This document shows positions 9,086-18,865 of a DNA stretch of 64,000 bases, one piece after another (position 1 is the first letter of the stretch; the number at the start of each line of letters is the position of its first letter). The notes under the pieces are model-generated. The model was not told where the DNA came from, made no database searches, and saw only the letters and a program-made list of their open reading frames with translations. A program made the position numbers and the translations under genes. Origin of the DNA: Pollutimonas sp. M17 (GTDB taxonomy: Bacteria; Pseudomonadota; Gammaproteobacteria; Burkholderiales; Burkholderiaceae_B); NCBI RefSeq assembly GCF_025836975.1, contig NZ_CP107548.1, positions 62,001 to 126,000 of the forward strand, given 5' to 3'.

Positions 9086-11710
9086 ATGCAAGTCGAGGGT
9101 CATAAAAGCAGCCCCATGCCGGGTGGCGATTGGGCCGGTTTCCTGCGTAAATCGGCCCTCGCGCTGGCCTGTCTGCTGCTTGCCAGCGCACTTGTCTGCT
9201 GGGTAGCGGCAAACTGGGAGTATGCCAGCATTCTCCAGAAGCTGGCCGGCGGCCAGTTGGCCCTTGTTGCGCTGGTGGCGGCAAGCTGGCTGCTGGGCGA
9301 TAGGCCCGGACCCGGCGGAAACCGCAATTTCTCGGTTTCTGCCCAGCTTGCGGGACTGGCGGCCCTGATGCTCGGGGCGCTGCTGGCGCTGATCGGCCAA
9401 ATATATCAGACGGGAGCGGATGCCTGGACGCTGTTTATCGGGTGGCTGGCGTTGCTGCTTCCCTGGCTGCTTGTGCTGCGCACGGTGTTTCTGGGCCTGC
9501 TGTGCGCGTCGCTGCTCAATGTGGGCCTGGCCTTGTACATGGATGCCCGGGGCGGGTGGGCGTGGTTCGCTTCTTCATCGGCCTGGCTGGAAACCGGTGT
9601 CTTGCTGACGCTGGCCAACGGCGTCTTGGTGTGGATCTGGGAGCGCCATATCCTTCTTCTGGACGACGGCTGGCGCATCGGGCCGCGCGCGCTGGCGTCC
9701 GCCGCCGCGGCCTGGCTGGTGGTTGCCGCCCTGGCCAGCCTGGATACGGGCGCGGGTCCAGCGTTGCTTGTCGTGCCGGGTCTTGCCGCCTGCGCCTTCC
9801 TGTACAAGGTATACGCCGCCCGGCTCCCGGATCTGGCCATGGTCAGCCTGGCGGCGGCGGTCGCGATGCTGCTGGCGGCGATTCTGCTGCTGTCCTGGGT
9901 CGATTCCGAATTCGCCCTCCTGGCGATCATTGCCGTGCTGCTGGGGCTGACCGTGCTGTTCATGCGCCGCCTGCGCGGCTTGTTGTCCCAGCGCGGCGCG
10001 GATCGGACGGATGCCGCGCCGGCGGCGGAAGAACCCTGGTTCATCGTCCTGTTCCGCCTGGCCGCCATGGGCGTGACGGCCTTGCTGATGGTCGCCTTTC
10101 TCGTCGTGGTGCTGGACCTGGATGTGGAACGGCTGTGGATCCCGGGGGTGCTGTCCTGTGCCGGCGGGCTATTGCTCCGGCAAACCGTTGCGCAGCGGTA
10201 TATCGACGAACTGGGCCTGGCACTGACGGCTGCGGGTTTGATCATGACCGGTATCGGCCTGTTTGCCCTGGAGGACTTCTCTCCCTTTGCCCGCGCGTGG
10301 CTCTTGCTTGCCTTGGGGGTGCTGCTGTATCGCTGGTCCGGCAACGCCGCCTTGCGTTTCCTGACCGCCTTCATTGCGCTGGCGCTGGCTTCATGGCTGA
10401 CCTGGCCCGAAACCAGCCGTTACGACCTGTGGGATGTTACAGGCAGCGGCCGGGTCTGGACGTACTTTCCCGCCTACCTGCGCTTGTGGTGGCTGGCGGT
10501 GGCGGCCATTCTGGCATTGGCCGTGGGAAGCCGGCGGCGCGACCCCGCTTTTTGGCTGCCTTTGGCCTGGGCGTTGATTTGCCTGACCCAGCTGATTGCA
10601 TGGCTGGCCCCGGCGCCCGCCCTGCAGGCCATGCCGGATGCCTGGCTGCAGGCGCCGGGCCTGCTGATTCTTTGGCTGGCATGCGCGGCCTTGCCCGTTG
10701 TTGCGCTGGGCGCCTTGCTGTGGCGCGCGAATCGCCTGCCCGCCGGCCTGCGTCGTGGCGCGCCGGCCGCGCTGGCGGTGGCCAGCCTGGGCTGGATGGG
10801 CGCGCCCGGCGTCTCCATGGCGCTGCTTTGGCTGATCCTGGCTTATGCGCTGGCACAGCGGACCTTGGTGGTCTTCGGCGTGCTGGCCTTGCTGGCCTAC
10901 CTGGGCCGTTTTTACTATCAACTGGACTCCACCCTGCTGCATAAATCCCTGGTGCTGGGCTTGACGGGAACCTGGCTGCTGCTGTCCTGGCATGTCCTGG
11001 GCCGTGGCGCCCGCCGCCACATCGGGTCGGAGCCGTGCCCCCAGGTTTCATCCGTCGCCGCCATGCCTGATCCGGCCGAGCCGGCGGGAACAGCGGGCTC
11101 GGCCGCGATGGAACGCCGGCCCGTCCCGCCCCATGGCCTTTCAGAAGGTGTTTCGCCGCGCATGCGCGCATTGGGACTGCTTGCGGGCCTGATCGCCGCC
11201 TTGGGGCTGGCCAATGCGGAAATCTACCGCAGCGAGCGGATACTGGCCCAGGGCCAGCCGGTGGTGCTGGCCCTGGCGCCGGTGGACCCGCGCTCGCTGA
11301 TGCAGGGCGACTATATGGCCCTGCGCTTCGACGTTGCCGACCAGTTGCCCCAGGCGCTGGGCCTTGCACCGGCCCCGGTGGCCGAGCGGGTCGAGGCCCG
11401 GCGCGGCGGCTATCTGCTGCTGGAGCCGGATCGGCGGGGCGTGCACCGCCTGGCGGCCGTGTTGGCCGATCCGGACGCCAGGGAGGGCGGCAAGACAGTG
11501 CCCGAGGGGGCGGGCGATGCCGCTTCGGCTATTCTGGAATTCCGCTTGCGCCATGGGGTCGCGCAGATAGGGGCCAATGCCTGGTTCTTCCCCGAAGGGC
11601 AGGCCGGGCGCTATGCGCCGGCCCGATTCGGCGAATTCCGCGTCGACCGGCACGGAAGGGCCCGGCTGCTGCGCCTGCTCGACGAGCAGCTCGCACCCCT
11701 GCCTCATTGA
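9086..11710 (+). CDS. Fused membrane protein: DUF2157 / DUF4401 / GDYXXLXY domains
   Basis: 874 residues. The N-terminus (FLRKSALALACLLLASALVCWVAANWEY) resembles DUF2157, then come many transmembrane helices in two blocks, a low-complexity polar linker near residue 655-690, and a C-terminal soluble domain carrying the motif GDYMALRF that defines the GDYXXLXY family. In many bacteria the multi-helix part and the GDYXXLXY part are separate neighbouring genes; here they are one reading frame. Function is unknown; topology suggests an inner-membrane protein with a periplasmic C-terminal domain. Start ATG 9086 has a GAGGTGG site upstream; ATG 9116 is an alternative. Confidence 0.85.
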   Translation: MQVEGHKSSPMPGGDWAGFLRKSALALACLLLASALVCWVAANWEYASILQKLAGGQLALVALVAASWLLGDRPGPGGNRNFSVSAQLAGLAALMLGALLALIGQIYQTGADAWTLFIGWLALLLPWLLVLRTVFLGLLCASLLNVGLALYMDARGGWAWFASSSAWLETGVLLTLANGVLVWIWERHILLLDDGWRIGPRALASAAAAWLVVAALASLDTGAGPALLVVPGLAACAFLYKVYAARLPDLAMVSLAAAVAMLLAAILLLSWVDSEFALLAIIAVLLGLTVLFMRRLRGLLSQRGADRTDAAPAAEEPWFIVLFRLAAMGVTALLMVAFLVVVLDLDVERLWIPGVLSCAGGLLLRQTVAQRYIDELGLALTAAGLIMTGIGLFALEDFSPFARAWLLLALGVLLYRWSGNAALRFLTAFIALALASWLTWPETSRYDLWDVTGSGRVWTYFPAYLRLWWLAVAAILALAVGSRRRDPAFWLPLAWALICLTQLIAWLAPAPALQAMPDAWLQAPGLLILWLACAALPVVALGALLWRANRLPAGLRRGAPAALAVASLGWMGAPGVSMALLWLILAYALAQRTLVVFGVLALLAYLGRFYYQLDSTLLHKSLVLGLTGTWLLLSWHVLGRGARRHIGSEPCPQVSSVAAMPDPAEPAGTAGSAAMERRPVPPHGLSEGVSPRMRALGLLAGLIAALGLANAEIYRSERILAQGQPVVLALAPVDPRSLMQGDYMALRFDVADQLPQALGLAPAPVAERVEARRGGYLLLEPDRRGVHRLAAVLADPDAREGGKTVPEGAGDAASAILEFRLRHGVAQIGANAWFFPEGQAGRYAPARFGEFRVDRHGRARLLRLLDEQLAPLPH

Positions 11711-11727
11711 CAGAATGATCAGCGTGG

Positions 11728-12600
11728 TCAGTGGGCTTGCAAGCCGTAGCGGGCGGCCCACTGGCGTTGCGCCGTTTGCCAGAAAGAAGGCGGATCGGCG
11801 GCGTCGACGGCCTCGAAGCCCAGCGCCTCCCAGGCGCGGTTCAATGTATTCATGGGTTGGGACAGATCCATGGCGGCCGCATGATTCTGCTTGGACAGCT
11901 TGCGGCCCGTCTCGTCCCGCAGCAAGGGCACGTGCATGACCTGCGGATAGGAAATGCCCAATTGCCGCGCCAGCACCCTCTGCCTGGCGGTCGAATCAAG
12001 CAGATCCGCGCCCCGCACGATATGCGTAATGCCCTGTTCCCCGTCGTCCACGACGACCACCAGTTGGTAGGCCCACAGGCCGTCGGCGCGCTTGACGATG
12101 AAGTCGCCTGTTTCGGCGGCCACATCCTGTTCCTGGGGCCCATGCCATCGATCCTGGAAGCGCTCTATGCCCGGCGGCACCCTGAGACGCCAGGCGCGCG
12201 CGGACCGGCCGGGAGGCAGGCCGTGCCGACAGGTGCCGGGATAGGCGCCCTCCGGCGGCAGCTCCTGGCGCGTGCAGGCGCATCCATAGACCCGGTCCTG
12301 GGCGGCCAGGGCGTCGAACGCGTTCTGGTACAGCCCAAGGCGCTGGGACTGCCACACAGGCGGACCGTCCCATTGCATGCCCAGGGCGGTCAATTGCTGC
12401 ATGATGAATCTGTCGGCGCCCGGGACCACCCTGGGCGTATCGATATCTTCGATGCGCAGCAGCCACTCGCCGTGATGGACGCGCGCATCCAGGAAACTGG
12501 CCATGGCCGCCAGCAGCGAGCCGTTATGCAAGGGGCCGCTGGGGCTGGGGGCAAAACGCCCGCGATAACGGCTTTCGCTACCTTGGGAATGCGGCATCAT
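11728..12600 (-). CDS. gluQ: Glutamyl-Q tRNA(Asp) synthetase
   Basis: 290 residues, starting at the ATG pair 12595-12600 (MMPHSQG). This is a truncated glutamyl-tRNA-synthetase-like catalytic core without an anticodon-binding domain, as GluQRS proteins are. It has [17 protein letters not shown] (HIGH-type motif, residues 16-32), IEDIDTPR, a zinc-binding CACTRQE...CRHG region, and KLSKQN as the KMSKS counterpart. It attaches glutamate to queuosine at the wobble position of tRNA-Asp. The reading frame remains open further upstream through smg and 13.2 kb, but that part matches no glutamyl-Q synthetase. It lies 17 bp downstream of smg and is probably transcribed with it. Confidence 0.95.
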   Translation of the reverse strand: MMPHSQGSESRYRGRFAPSPSGPLHNGSLLAAMASFLDARVHHGEWLLRIEDIDTPRVVPGADRFIMQQLTALGMQWDGPPVWQSQRLGLYQNAFDALAAQDRVYGCACTRQELPPEGAYPGTCRHGLPPGRSARAWRLRVPPGIERFQDRWHGPQEQDVAAETGDFIVKRADGLWAYQLVVVVDDGEQGITHIVRGADLLDSTARQRVLARQLGISYPQVMHVPLLRDETGRKLSKQNHAAAMDLSQPMNTLNRAWEALGFEAVDAADPPSFWQTAQRQWAARYGLQAH

Positions 12601-12617
12601 GCAACCGGGAGCCTGGT

Positions 12618-13079
12618 TTAATGCGACAGGCGGGTGTGATCGTCGGCCAGGAGTTCTTCGAATACCAGATGGTCGACCTCGGCTTCCTGGCTCCAGAGGA
12701 CCATGAGGGCGATGATCTTGATCTTGGCCAGCGAAATGGGCGATTCGTTGGTGGCTTCCGCGCGCTCGATGAGGATTTCGCGCAGCACGGTGGGCAGCAC
12801 GCCGGAGTTTTCCAAGAAGGTGATGAAGCCTATGGCCTGCGTGCCCAGTGTCTGGTACTCGTGGTCGGTGAAGACGCGCCGGCTGTCGCCTTGAGGGTTT
12901 TGCGCAAGCTGGCCGCATTGTTCGGTGGTTTCCGCCAGGCCATGCAGCCAGCCCAGGGCATCGTTGATGTCTTCGTGCTCGAAGCCTACGGCGGCCAGTT
13001 TGTGCGCAAGCACATCCGCTTCGGGGCACGCTTGCGGTGTATAGTAGGTTTCGAATAAATAAACCAAAATATCGAACAT
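12618..13079 (-). CDS. smg: Smg family protein (DUF494)
   Basis: 153 residues beginning [13 protein letters not shown], with [37 protein letters not shown] and [22 protein letters not shown], all typical of the Smg family. In many proteobacteria smg lies between dprA and topA; neither is present here, and gluQ follows instead. The exact role is not known; involvement in DNA processing has been assumed from its usual neighbours. Confidence 0.93.
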   Translation of the reverse strand: MFDILVYLFETYYTPQACPEADVLAHKLAAVGFEHEDINDALGWLHGLAETTEQCGQLAQNPQGDSRRVFTDHEYQTLGTQAIGFITFLENSGVLPTVLREILIERAEATNESPISLAKIKIIALMVLWSQEAEVDHLVFEELLADDHTRLSH

Positions 13080-13259
13080 ATGGATGCGATTCCGGTTGCC
13101 GTGTGTGAAAGTCAGTAAATAAGAAGGTTAACCGAAAGTTATAAACGACTGTACGCTGATTTTTTCCCAGCGGCAACCGCAGCATGTTGCTGCAAACATA
13201 CGCTTGCGGGCAGGGGCTTGGCCGGACGCACAGACATGGTTCCATCCGGGACATGAGGG

Positions 13260-14432
13260 GTGAGCATGGAAGAGCTGAGGTTGCGGGAGCGCGAAGCGGG
13301 TCTGGTCCCAGAGGCGTTTTGCATTGCCCCGGCGGCGGTCGCGGGCGGTTTGTCGCAGGACATCGACACGCCCAGCCTGGTGCTGGATCTGGATGCGTTC
13401 GAAGACAATCTGCGCACGATGCAGGTGCTGGCCGAGCGGCACGGCGTTGCGCTGCGGCCCCATGCGAAGGCGCACCGCTGTCCGGAAATCGCGCTGCGCC
13501 AGGTGGCGCTGGGGGCAGCGGGCATCTGCTGCCAGAAAGTCGCCGAGGCGGTGCCTTTCGTGCAGGCGGGATTGCGCGACATCCACATCAGCAACGAGAT
13601 TGTGGGAGAGCCCAAGCTGCGCTTGCTGGCGCAATTGGCCAGGAAGGCGCATATCACGGTCTGCGTTGACCACCCGGTGGCCCTGAAGGCGCTTTCGGCC
13701 GCCATGGCGGCGCATGGCGCCTCGGTGGGCGTCCTGGTCGACGTGGATGTGGGGCAGAAGCGCTGCGGGGTCCAGACGCCCGACGAGGCCGTGGCGCTAG
13801 CCGGGCTGGCCCAGTCCCTGCCCGGTGTCGGCTTCACGGGCATCCAGGCTTACCACGGCGGCTTGCAGCACAAGCGATCGCTGGATCAGCGCCGGAAGTC
13901 CTGCGACAAGGCGGCGCGCCTTATCCGCCGGTACCTGGATGCGCTGGAGCGCGCCGGAATCGCCTGCCCGGTTGTCACGGGCGGCGGCACGGGCACGGCG
14001 GTGTTCGATGTGGCCAGCCAGGTCTATACGGAAATCCAGTCGGGCACGTATGCGTTCATGGACACGGACTATGGAAGCATAGACTGGGGCGAGGCGCTGG
14101 CTTTTCGGCACAGTCTGTTTCTATTGGGCACGGTGATGAGCACTCCGACTGCGGATCGCGCGATCATGGACTTCGGGCTGAAGTCGACCAGCGCGGAAAG
14201 CGGCGCGCCGCAGCCGGTGGGTTGGCCGGGGCTGCGCTGTGTGGCGGTGCATGACGAGCACAGTATCCTGCAGGCGGATGATGCGAAGAATCTGCCTGTG
14301 CTGGGCGACAAGATCCGCCTGATCCCCGGGCATTGCGATCCTACGTTCAATTTGCACGACAGCGTGGTGGCGGTGCGCGGGGATCGGGTCGAGGCGATAT
14401 GGGCGATCAGCGCTCGGGGGCTTAGCCGGTAA
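13260..14432 (+). CDS. D-threonine/D-3-hydroxyaspartate aldolase-like PLP enzyme (DSD1 family)
   Basis: 390 residues with an alanine-racemase-type fold III N-terminus. [17 protein letters not shown] begins the barrel; Lys70 in [12 protein letters not shown] is the expected PLP Schiff-base residue; [11 protein letters not shown] and [12 protein letters not shown] are cofactor-phosphate segments. The C-terminal [14 protein letters not shown] carries the His-x-Cys-Asp metal site seen in D-threonine aldolase and D-3-hydroxyaspartate aldolase, which is close in length (about 385 residues). It probably cleaves a D-beta-hydroxy amino acid to glycine or glyoxylate-type products. The start is GTG 13260 (GTG AGC ATG); ATG 13266 is equally possible. 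It stands alone, so the substrate is uncertain. Confidence 0.85.
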   Translation: MSMEELRLREREAGLVPEAFCIAPAAVAGGLSQDIDTPSLVLDLDAFEDNLRTMQVLAERHGVALRPHAKAHRCPEIALRQVALGAAGICCQKVAEAVPFVQAGLRDIHISNEIVGEPKLRLLAQLARKAHITVCVDHPVALKALSAAMAAHGASVGVLVDVDVGQKRCGVQTPDEAVALAGLAQSLPGVGFTGIQAYHGGLQHKRSLDQRRKSCDKAARLIRRYLDALERAGIACPVVTGGGTGTAVFDVASQVYTEIQSGTYAFMDTDYGSIDWGEALAFRHSLFLLGTVMSTPTADRAIMDFGLKSTSAESGAPQPVGWPGLRCVAVHDEHSILQADDAKNLPVLGDKIRLIPGHCDPTFNLHDSVVAVRGDRVEAIWAISARGLSR

Positions 14433-15095
14433 ACGTACTCGGCTTTTTATCTATTTTCTTTTTTATGCGCTGGCTTGGCATGTGAGCCGGGTTCTTTATC
14501 TGGTTCTTGAGGCAGGCGTGCTGGCGCAGGCCGGGGCGGGCTCACCGTCCGCGGTCCCGTTCCGGGACTACTCGCGTTTCTGGCCGCTGGCGGGGCGGCC
14601 GTGAAACTCGCAACGTTGACAGCCCCCCGGGCTGTCAACACCCGTGTTGCTCGAGCAGTCACGGCCTTGCCTCCCCGCCAGCGGCCAGAAACGCGACGCT
14701 CCCGAATTCGCCAGCCCCGGCCTGCGCCAGCACGCCTTTGCATCAGAGGCTGATGATGGATGTTGACCCCGGTCGCTTGAAGGGTTTCTGGTCGAGGTGG
14801 TCTGTTTGGCGATGTCCCGCCTGAGGGTATCTGCACGATCTGTTTGAAGCGATTCGGAGGACCTTGCTATCGTCATTGCATCGCCGTGTTGATGAGAGAT
14901 GGTCAAGTGAACAGCTTGCCGCTAACTGCGATTCGGCAGTGGCGAATGGCCCCAGTGACGAATTGCCTCATCGATGTGGTCGCCTCGTAGCGATGCCGTA
15001 GCGCTGGCCGGCAGGCGATGATAACTTGCTCACCAGCAGGGGACTGTAAGCTCCATCTGACCGCGGCTAGGCCCACACAGCCCAGGCACCCGCCG
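14433..15095. other. 663-bp gap between convergent genes, holding palindromic element 1
   Basis: No credible gene on either strand. The left half is occupied by the nested inverted repeat at 14514-14737. In 14738-15095 I see only short out-of-frame reading frames and no convincing promoter, tRNA or terminator. Confidence 0.7.
14514..14737. repeat. Palindromic element 1: 224-bp nested inverted repeat
   Basis: Three nested arm pairs. Outer: 14514-14541 with 14710-14737 (28 bp, nearly perfect, starting AGGCGTGCTGGCGCAGGCC). Middle: 14572-14595 with 14673-14696 (24 of 24 complementary, CGCGTTTCTGGCCGCTGG core), extended by GGCCGTGA 14597-14604 with 14659-14666. Inner: GTTGACAGCCC 14615-14625 with 14629-14639, loop CCC. 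A transcript or single strand would fold into one long hairpin. It lies between two converging genes. The tip CAGCCC...GGGCTG resembles the tips of the elements at 27.9 and 42.7 kb. No known family recognised. Confidence 0.85.
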
Positions 15096-17111
15096 TTACT
15101 CGCCGATGGAAATCAGCTCCGCCCCGTCCGTCACCTGATCGCCGACCTGGAAGAACACCTCCTCGACCGTACCGTCGGACGGCGCCGTGATCGTGTGCTC
15201 CATCTTCATGGCCTCCATCACCAGCAGCGTATCCCCACCCCTCACCGTGTCGCCCGCCTTCACCGATATCGAAATGATCTTGCCGGGCATCGGCGCCGTC
15301 AGGCCGCCATCATGGCCGCCCGCGTCGTCCTCCGCATGCGCGACCGCATCGTGGATCTGCAGCTTATATACGCCGCCGTCGCAAAAGACGTGAACCATTT
15401 CCCGGCTCACCACCACCGTACCCGATGCGTCCGCGCCGTCCAGCCGGATGCGGACATCGTAGCGTCCGGGCGCGGCGGCGCTTGCATCCCATTCGAACGA
15501 GCTCGCCGCCTGGCCGGAATACCTCCAGTCGGGGCCATCGCGTTCGATCTGGACCTCTCGCAGCGCATCCTGATCCAGCAGGCCGAAGACCTGCCGGTAG
15601 CGTCCTGTCACCCGCCATCCATCGGCTTGTGCCCAGGGATCGACATGGGCCTTGTTCTGGCGTGATGACGAATGGACCAGGCCGCGGCTGGCCAGCAGGG
15701 CGGCGATCGCCAGAGCCATCACGCTGTCGGGAGCTTCGTCCGCGGGCGGGAACAGGCTATCGTGCTGCCGCTCGATCAGGCCCGTGTCCAGGTCCGCCTG
15801 GGCGAAGGCCGGGTCCAGCATCAGGCGGCGCAGGAAGGCGATATTGGTTTGCACCCCCACGCTCCGGATTTCGCCCAGCGCCTGCACCATGCGCGCGCGG
15901 GCCTGCTCGCGGTCGGCGCCCCGGACGATGAGCTTGGCGATCATGGGGTCGTAGAACGGAGTGATCGTATCGCCGGCCCCTACTCCGCCGTCGACCCGTA
16001 TGTCGCCGTTCTGGAAGGCCGCATGCGGGGGGAAGACCAGCGTGTCCAAGGTGCCGATCGACGGCAGGAAGCCCTTTTCGGGGTTCTCGGCATAGATGCG
16101 AGCCTCGATGGCGTGGCCGGTGATGGCCAGGTCTTCCTGGCGCAGCGGCAGCGGTTCCCCCGCCGCGATGCGCAACTGCCATTCCACCAGGTCGTGCCCG
16201 GTAATCATTTCAGTGACCGGATGTTCCACCTGCAGGCGGGTGTTCATCTCCATGAAATAGAAACGGCCGTCGGGCTCGGCAATGAACTCCACCGTGCCGG
16301 CGCCCACGTAGTTGACGGCGCGCGCCGCCGCCACGGCGGCCTCGCCCATGGCGCGGCGGCGTTCCTCGGTCATGCCGGGGGCGGGCGCCTCTTCGATGAC
16401 TTTCTGATGGCGGCGCTGCACCGAGCAATCGCGCTCGAAAAGATAGACGCAGTTGCCATGCGTGTCGGCAAAGACCTGGATCTCGATATGGCGCGGCTTT
16501 TGCAGGTAGCGTTCGATCAGCACCTTGTCGTCGCCGAAGCTGCTGGCCGCCTCGCGCTTGCACGATGCCAGCGCCTCGGCGAATGCCGCGCTGTTTTCGA
16601 CGATGCGCATGCCCTTGCCGCCCCCGCCCGCACTGGCCTTGATGAGCACCGGGTAGCCCATGGCGTCGGCTTGCTGCTGAAGAAAGCCGGGATCCTGATT
16701 GTCGCCGTGATAGCCCGGAACCAGCGGCACGCCGGCTTTTTCCATCAGTGTCTTGGCGGCCGACTTGCTGCCCATGGCGGCAATCGCGCTGTTGGGCGGT
16801 CCCACGAACACGATGCCGGCGTCGGCGCAGGCCTGGGCGAAGGCCTCGTTCTCGGACAGGAAGCCGTAGCCCGGGTGTATGGCCTGCGCGCCCGTGCGCC
16901 GGGCGGCTTCCAGGATGGCATCGCCGCGCAGGTAGCTGGCGCGCGGTTCGGACCCGCCGATATGGACGGCCGTATCGCAGGCCGCGACGTGGCGCGCATT
17001 GGCGTCGGCATCCGAATAGACGGCCACGGTGCGCAAGCCCATGCGATGCGCCGTCGCGGCCACGCGGCAGGCGATTTCCCCGCGGTTGGCAATCAGTAAA
17101 GTGGTGAACAC
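15096..17111 (-). CDS. liuD: 3-methylcrotonyl-CoA carboxylase, biotin-carboxylase/carrier (alpha) subunit
   Basis: 671 residues. Domains in order: biotin-carboxylase N domain (MFTTLLIANRGEIACRVAATAHRMG), ATP-grasp with SAGGGGKGMR, the C domain with MEMNTRLQVEHPVTE and EARIYAENP, and a C-terminal biotinyl domain in which Lys636 of MEAMKMEH carries biotin. It carboxylates biotin with ATP and bicarbonate; the beta subunit transfers the CO2 to 3-methylcrotonyl-CoA in leucine degradation. Acetyl/propionyl-CoA carboxylase alpha subunits look similar, but the gene lies 15 bp after an MCC-type beta subunit in a cluster with isovaleryl-CoA dehydrogenase and LiuR, which fixes the role. Confidence 0.94.
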   Translation of the reverse strand: MFTTLLIANRGEIACRVAATAHRMGLRTVAVYSDADANARHVAACDTAVHIGGSEPRASYLRGDAILEAARRTGAQAIHPGYGFLSENEAFAQACADAGIVFVGPPNSAIAAMGSKSAAKTLMEKAGVPLVPGYHGDNQDPGFLQQQADAMGYPVLIKASAGGGGKGMRIVENSAAFAEALASCKREAASSFGDDKVLIERYLQKPRHIEIQVFADTHGNCVYLFERDCSVQRRHQKVIEEAPAPGMTEERRRAMGEAAVAAARAVNYVGAGTVEFIAEPDGRFYFMEMNTRLQVEHPVTEMITGHDLVEWQLRIAAGEPLPLRQEDLAITGHAIEARIYAENPEKGFLPSIGTLDTLVFPPHAAFQNGDIRVDGGVGAGDTITPFYDPMIAKLIVRGADREQARARMVQALGEIRSVGVQTNIAFLRRLMLDPAFAQADLDTGLIERQHDSLFPPADEAPDSVMALAIAALLASRGLVHSSSRQNKAHVDPWAQADGWRVTGRYRQVFGLLDQDALREVQIERDGPDWRYSGQAASSFEWDASAAAPGRYDVRIRLDGADASGTVVVSREMVHVFCDGGVYKLQIHDAVAHAEDDAGGHDGGLTAPMPGKIISISVKAGDTVRGGDTLLVMEAMKMEHTITAPSDGTVEEVFFQVGDQVTDGAELISIGE

Positions 17112-17126
17112 GTCGACTCCTTGGGA

Positions 17127-18734
17127 TTACATGCGGAACACGCCGAAACGCGTGTCTTCGATAGGCGCATTGAGCGCGGCCGACAGGCCCAGGGCCAGCA
17201 CGCGCCGGGTATCGGCCGGCATGATGATGCCGTCGTCCCACAGCCTTGCGGTGGCGTAATAGGGGTGTCCTTCTTTCTCGTATTGTTCGCGTATGGGGGC
17301 CTTGAAGGCCTCTTCCTCGCCGGCGCTCCAATTGCCCCCCTTGGCCTCGATGCCGTCGCGGCGCACCGTGGCCAGCACGCTGGCCGCCTGCTCGCCGCCC
17401 ATGACCGAGATGCGTGCATTGGGCCACAGGAACAGCAGGCGCGGGCTGAACGCGCGGCCGCACATGCCGTAATTGCCGGCGCCGAACGAGCCGCCTATGA
17501 GGACGGTGAACTTGGGCACCGACGCGGTCGAGACCGCCGTGACCATCTTGGCGCCATGGCGGGCGATGCCCTCGTTCTCGTACTTGCGGCCGACCATGAA
17601 GCCGGTGATGTTCTGCAGGAAAACCAGCGGAATCTTGCGCTGGCAGCACAGCTCGATGAAGTGGGTGCCTTTTTGCGCCGCCTCGGAAAACAGGATGCCG
17701 TTGTTGGCGACGATGCCCACCGGCATGCCGTGCAGGTGGGCGAACCCCGTCACCAGGGTGGTGCCGAAGCGCGCCTTGAACTCGTCGAACTCCGAACCGT
17801 CGACGATGCGGGCGATGACCTCGCGGACGTCGTAGGGCTTGCGCGTGTCGTTCGGGATGATGCCGTTCAGTTCCTGCGGATCGTACAGCGGTTCGGCGTA
17901 GGCCTTGCGCTGCAGCTGGACGGGCTTGTGGTGATTGAGCCGGCCGATGGCGTTGCGTGCCAGCTGCAGCGCGTGCAGGTCGTTGTTGGCCAGGTGGTCG
18001 GCCACGCCCGACAGCCGCGTATGCACGTCGCCGCCGCCCAGGTCTTCCGCCGTGACTTCTTCGCCGGTGGCCGCCTTGACTAGCGGCGGGCCCCCCAGGA
18101 ATATCGTGCCCTGGTTCTTGACGATGATGGACTCGTCGCTCATGGCGGGTACATAGGCGCCGCCCGCCGTGCACGAACCCATGACCACGGCGATCTGGGC
18201 GATGCCCTGGGCCGACATGGTGGCCTGGTTGTAGAAGATGCGCCCGAAGTGGTCGCGATCGGGAAAGACCTCGTCCTGGTTGGGCAGGTTGGCGCCGCCG
18301 GAATCGACCAGGTAGATGCAGGGCAGCCGGTTCTGCTGCGCGATCTCCTGCGCCCGCAAATGCTTCTTGACCGTCAAGGGGTAATAGGTGCCGCCCTTCA
18401 CCGTGGCGTCGTTGCAGACGATCATGCATTCGGTGCCGGCCACGCGCCCTATGCCCGTGATGATGCCCGCGCCCGGCGCGGCGTTGTCGTATACGTCATG
18501 CGCCGCTAGCGGAGAAAGCTCCAGGAAGGGTGTGCCGGGATCCAGCAAGCGCTCGACACGATCGCGCGGCAGCAGCTTGCCGCGCGCCAGGTGTTTGGCG
18601 CGCGCGGACTCGCTGCCGCCTTGCGCGGTCGACAACAGCTTGTCGCGCAGGTCGTCCACTTGTTCCTGCATGGCGCGGGCATTGTCGATGAATGCCTGCG
18701 AGCGGGGATTGATACGGGATACGATGACGGGCAT
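17127..18734 (-). CDS. liuB: 3-methylcrotonyl-CoA carboxylase, carboxyltransferase (beta) subunit
   Basis: 535 residues from ATG 18732-18734 ([15 protein letters not shown]), the usual length of MCC beta. It has two crotonase-like halves. The first holds [36 protein letters not shown]; the second holds [14 protein letters not shown] and the [15 protein letters not shown] segment that MCC beta subunits share. It transfers carboxyl groups from biotin to 3-methylcrotonyl-CoA, giving 3-methylglutaconyl-CoA. The frame is open upstream to 18914 but without relevant similarity. Its neighbour downstream is the biotin-carrying subunit liuD, 15 bp away. Confidence 0.96.
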   Translation of the reverse strand: MPVIVSRINPRSQAFIDNARAMQEQVDDLRDKLLSTAQGGSESARAKHLARGKLLPRDRVERLLDPGTPFLELSPLAAHDVYDNAAPGAGIITGIGRVAGTECMIVCNDATVKGGTYYPLTVKKHLRAQEIAQQNRLPCIYLVDSGGANLPNQDEVFPDRDHFGRIFYNQATMSAQGIAQIAVVMGSCTAGGAYVPAMSDESIIVKNQGTIFLGGPPLVKAATGEEVTAEDLGGGDVHTRLSGVADHLANNDLHALQLARNAIGRLNHHKPVQLQRKAYAEPLYDPQELNGIIPNDTRKPYDVREVIARIVDGSEFDEFKARFGTTLVTGFAHLHGMPVGIVANNGILFSEAAQKGTHFIELCCQRKIPLVFLQNITGFMVGRKYENEGIARHGAKMVTAVSTASVPKFTVLIGGSFGAGNYGMCGRAFSPRLLFLWPNARISVMGGEQAASVLATVRRDGIEAKGGNWSAGEEEAFKAPIREQYEKEGHPYYATARLWDDGIIMPADTRRVLALGLSAALNAPIEDTRFGVFRM

Positions 18735-18865
18735 TGCAATTCCTAGATGAACAAAGAAGGACGCCGGCCGGCGAAGGCGCGGCGCCTGGGGGCCTCTGGA
18801 TACGTTCGAGCGGCAAGCGGGCGCATGCGGCGCGAAGAGGTGTACGGAAGCCCCTGCCGGCGGCT

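Noticed and set aside
15672-17099. 475-codon + strand frame and a 739-codon - strand frame across liuB/liuD
   Set aside because: Both overlap genes with clear catalytic motifs; their own products are low-complexity shadows.
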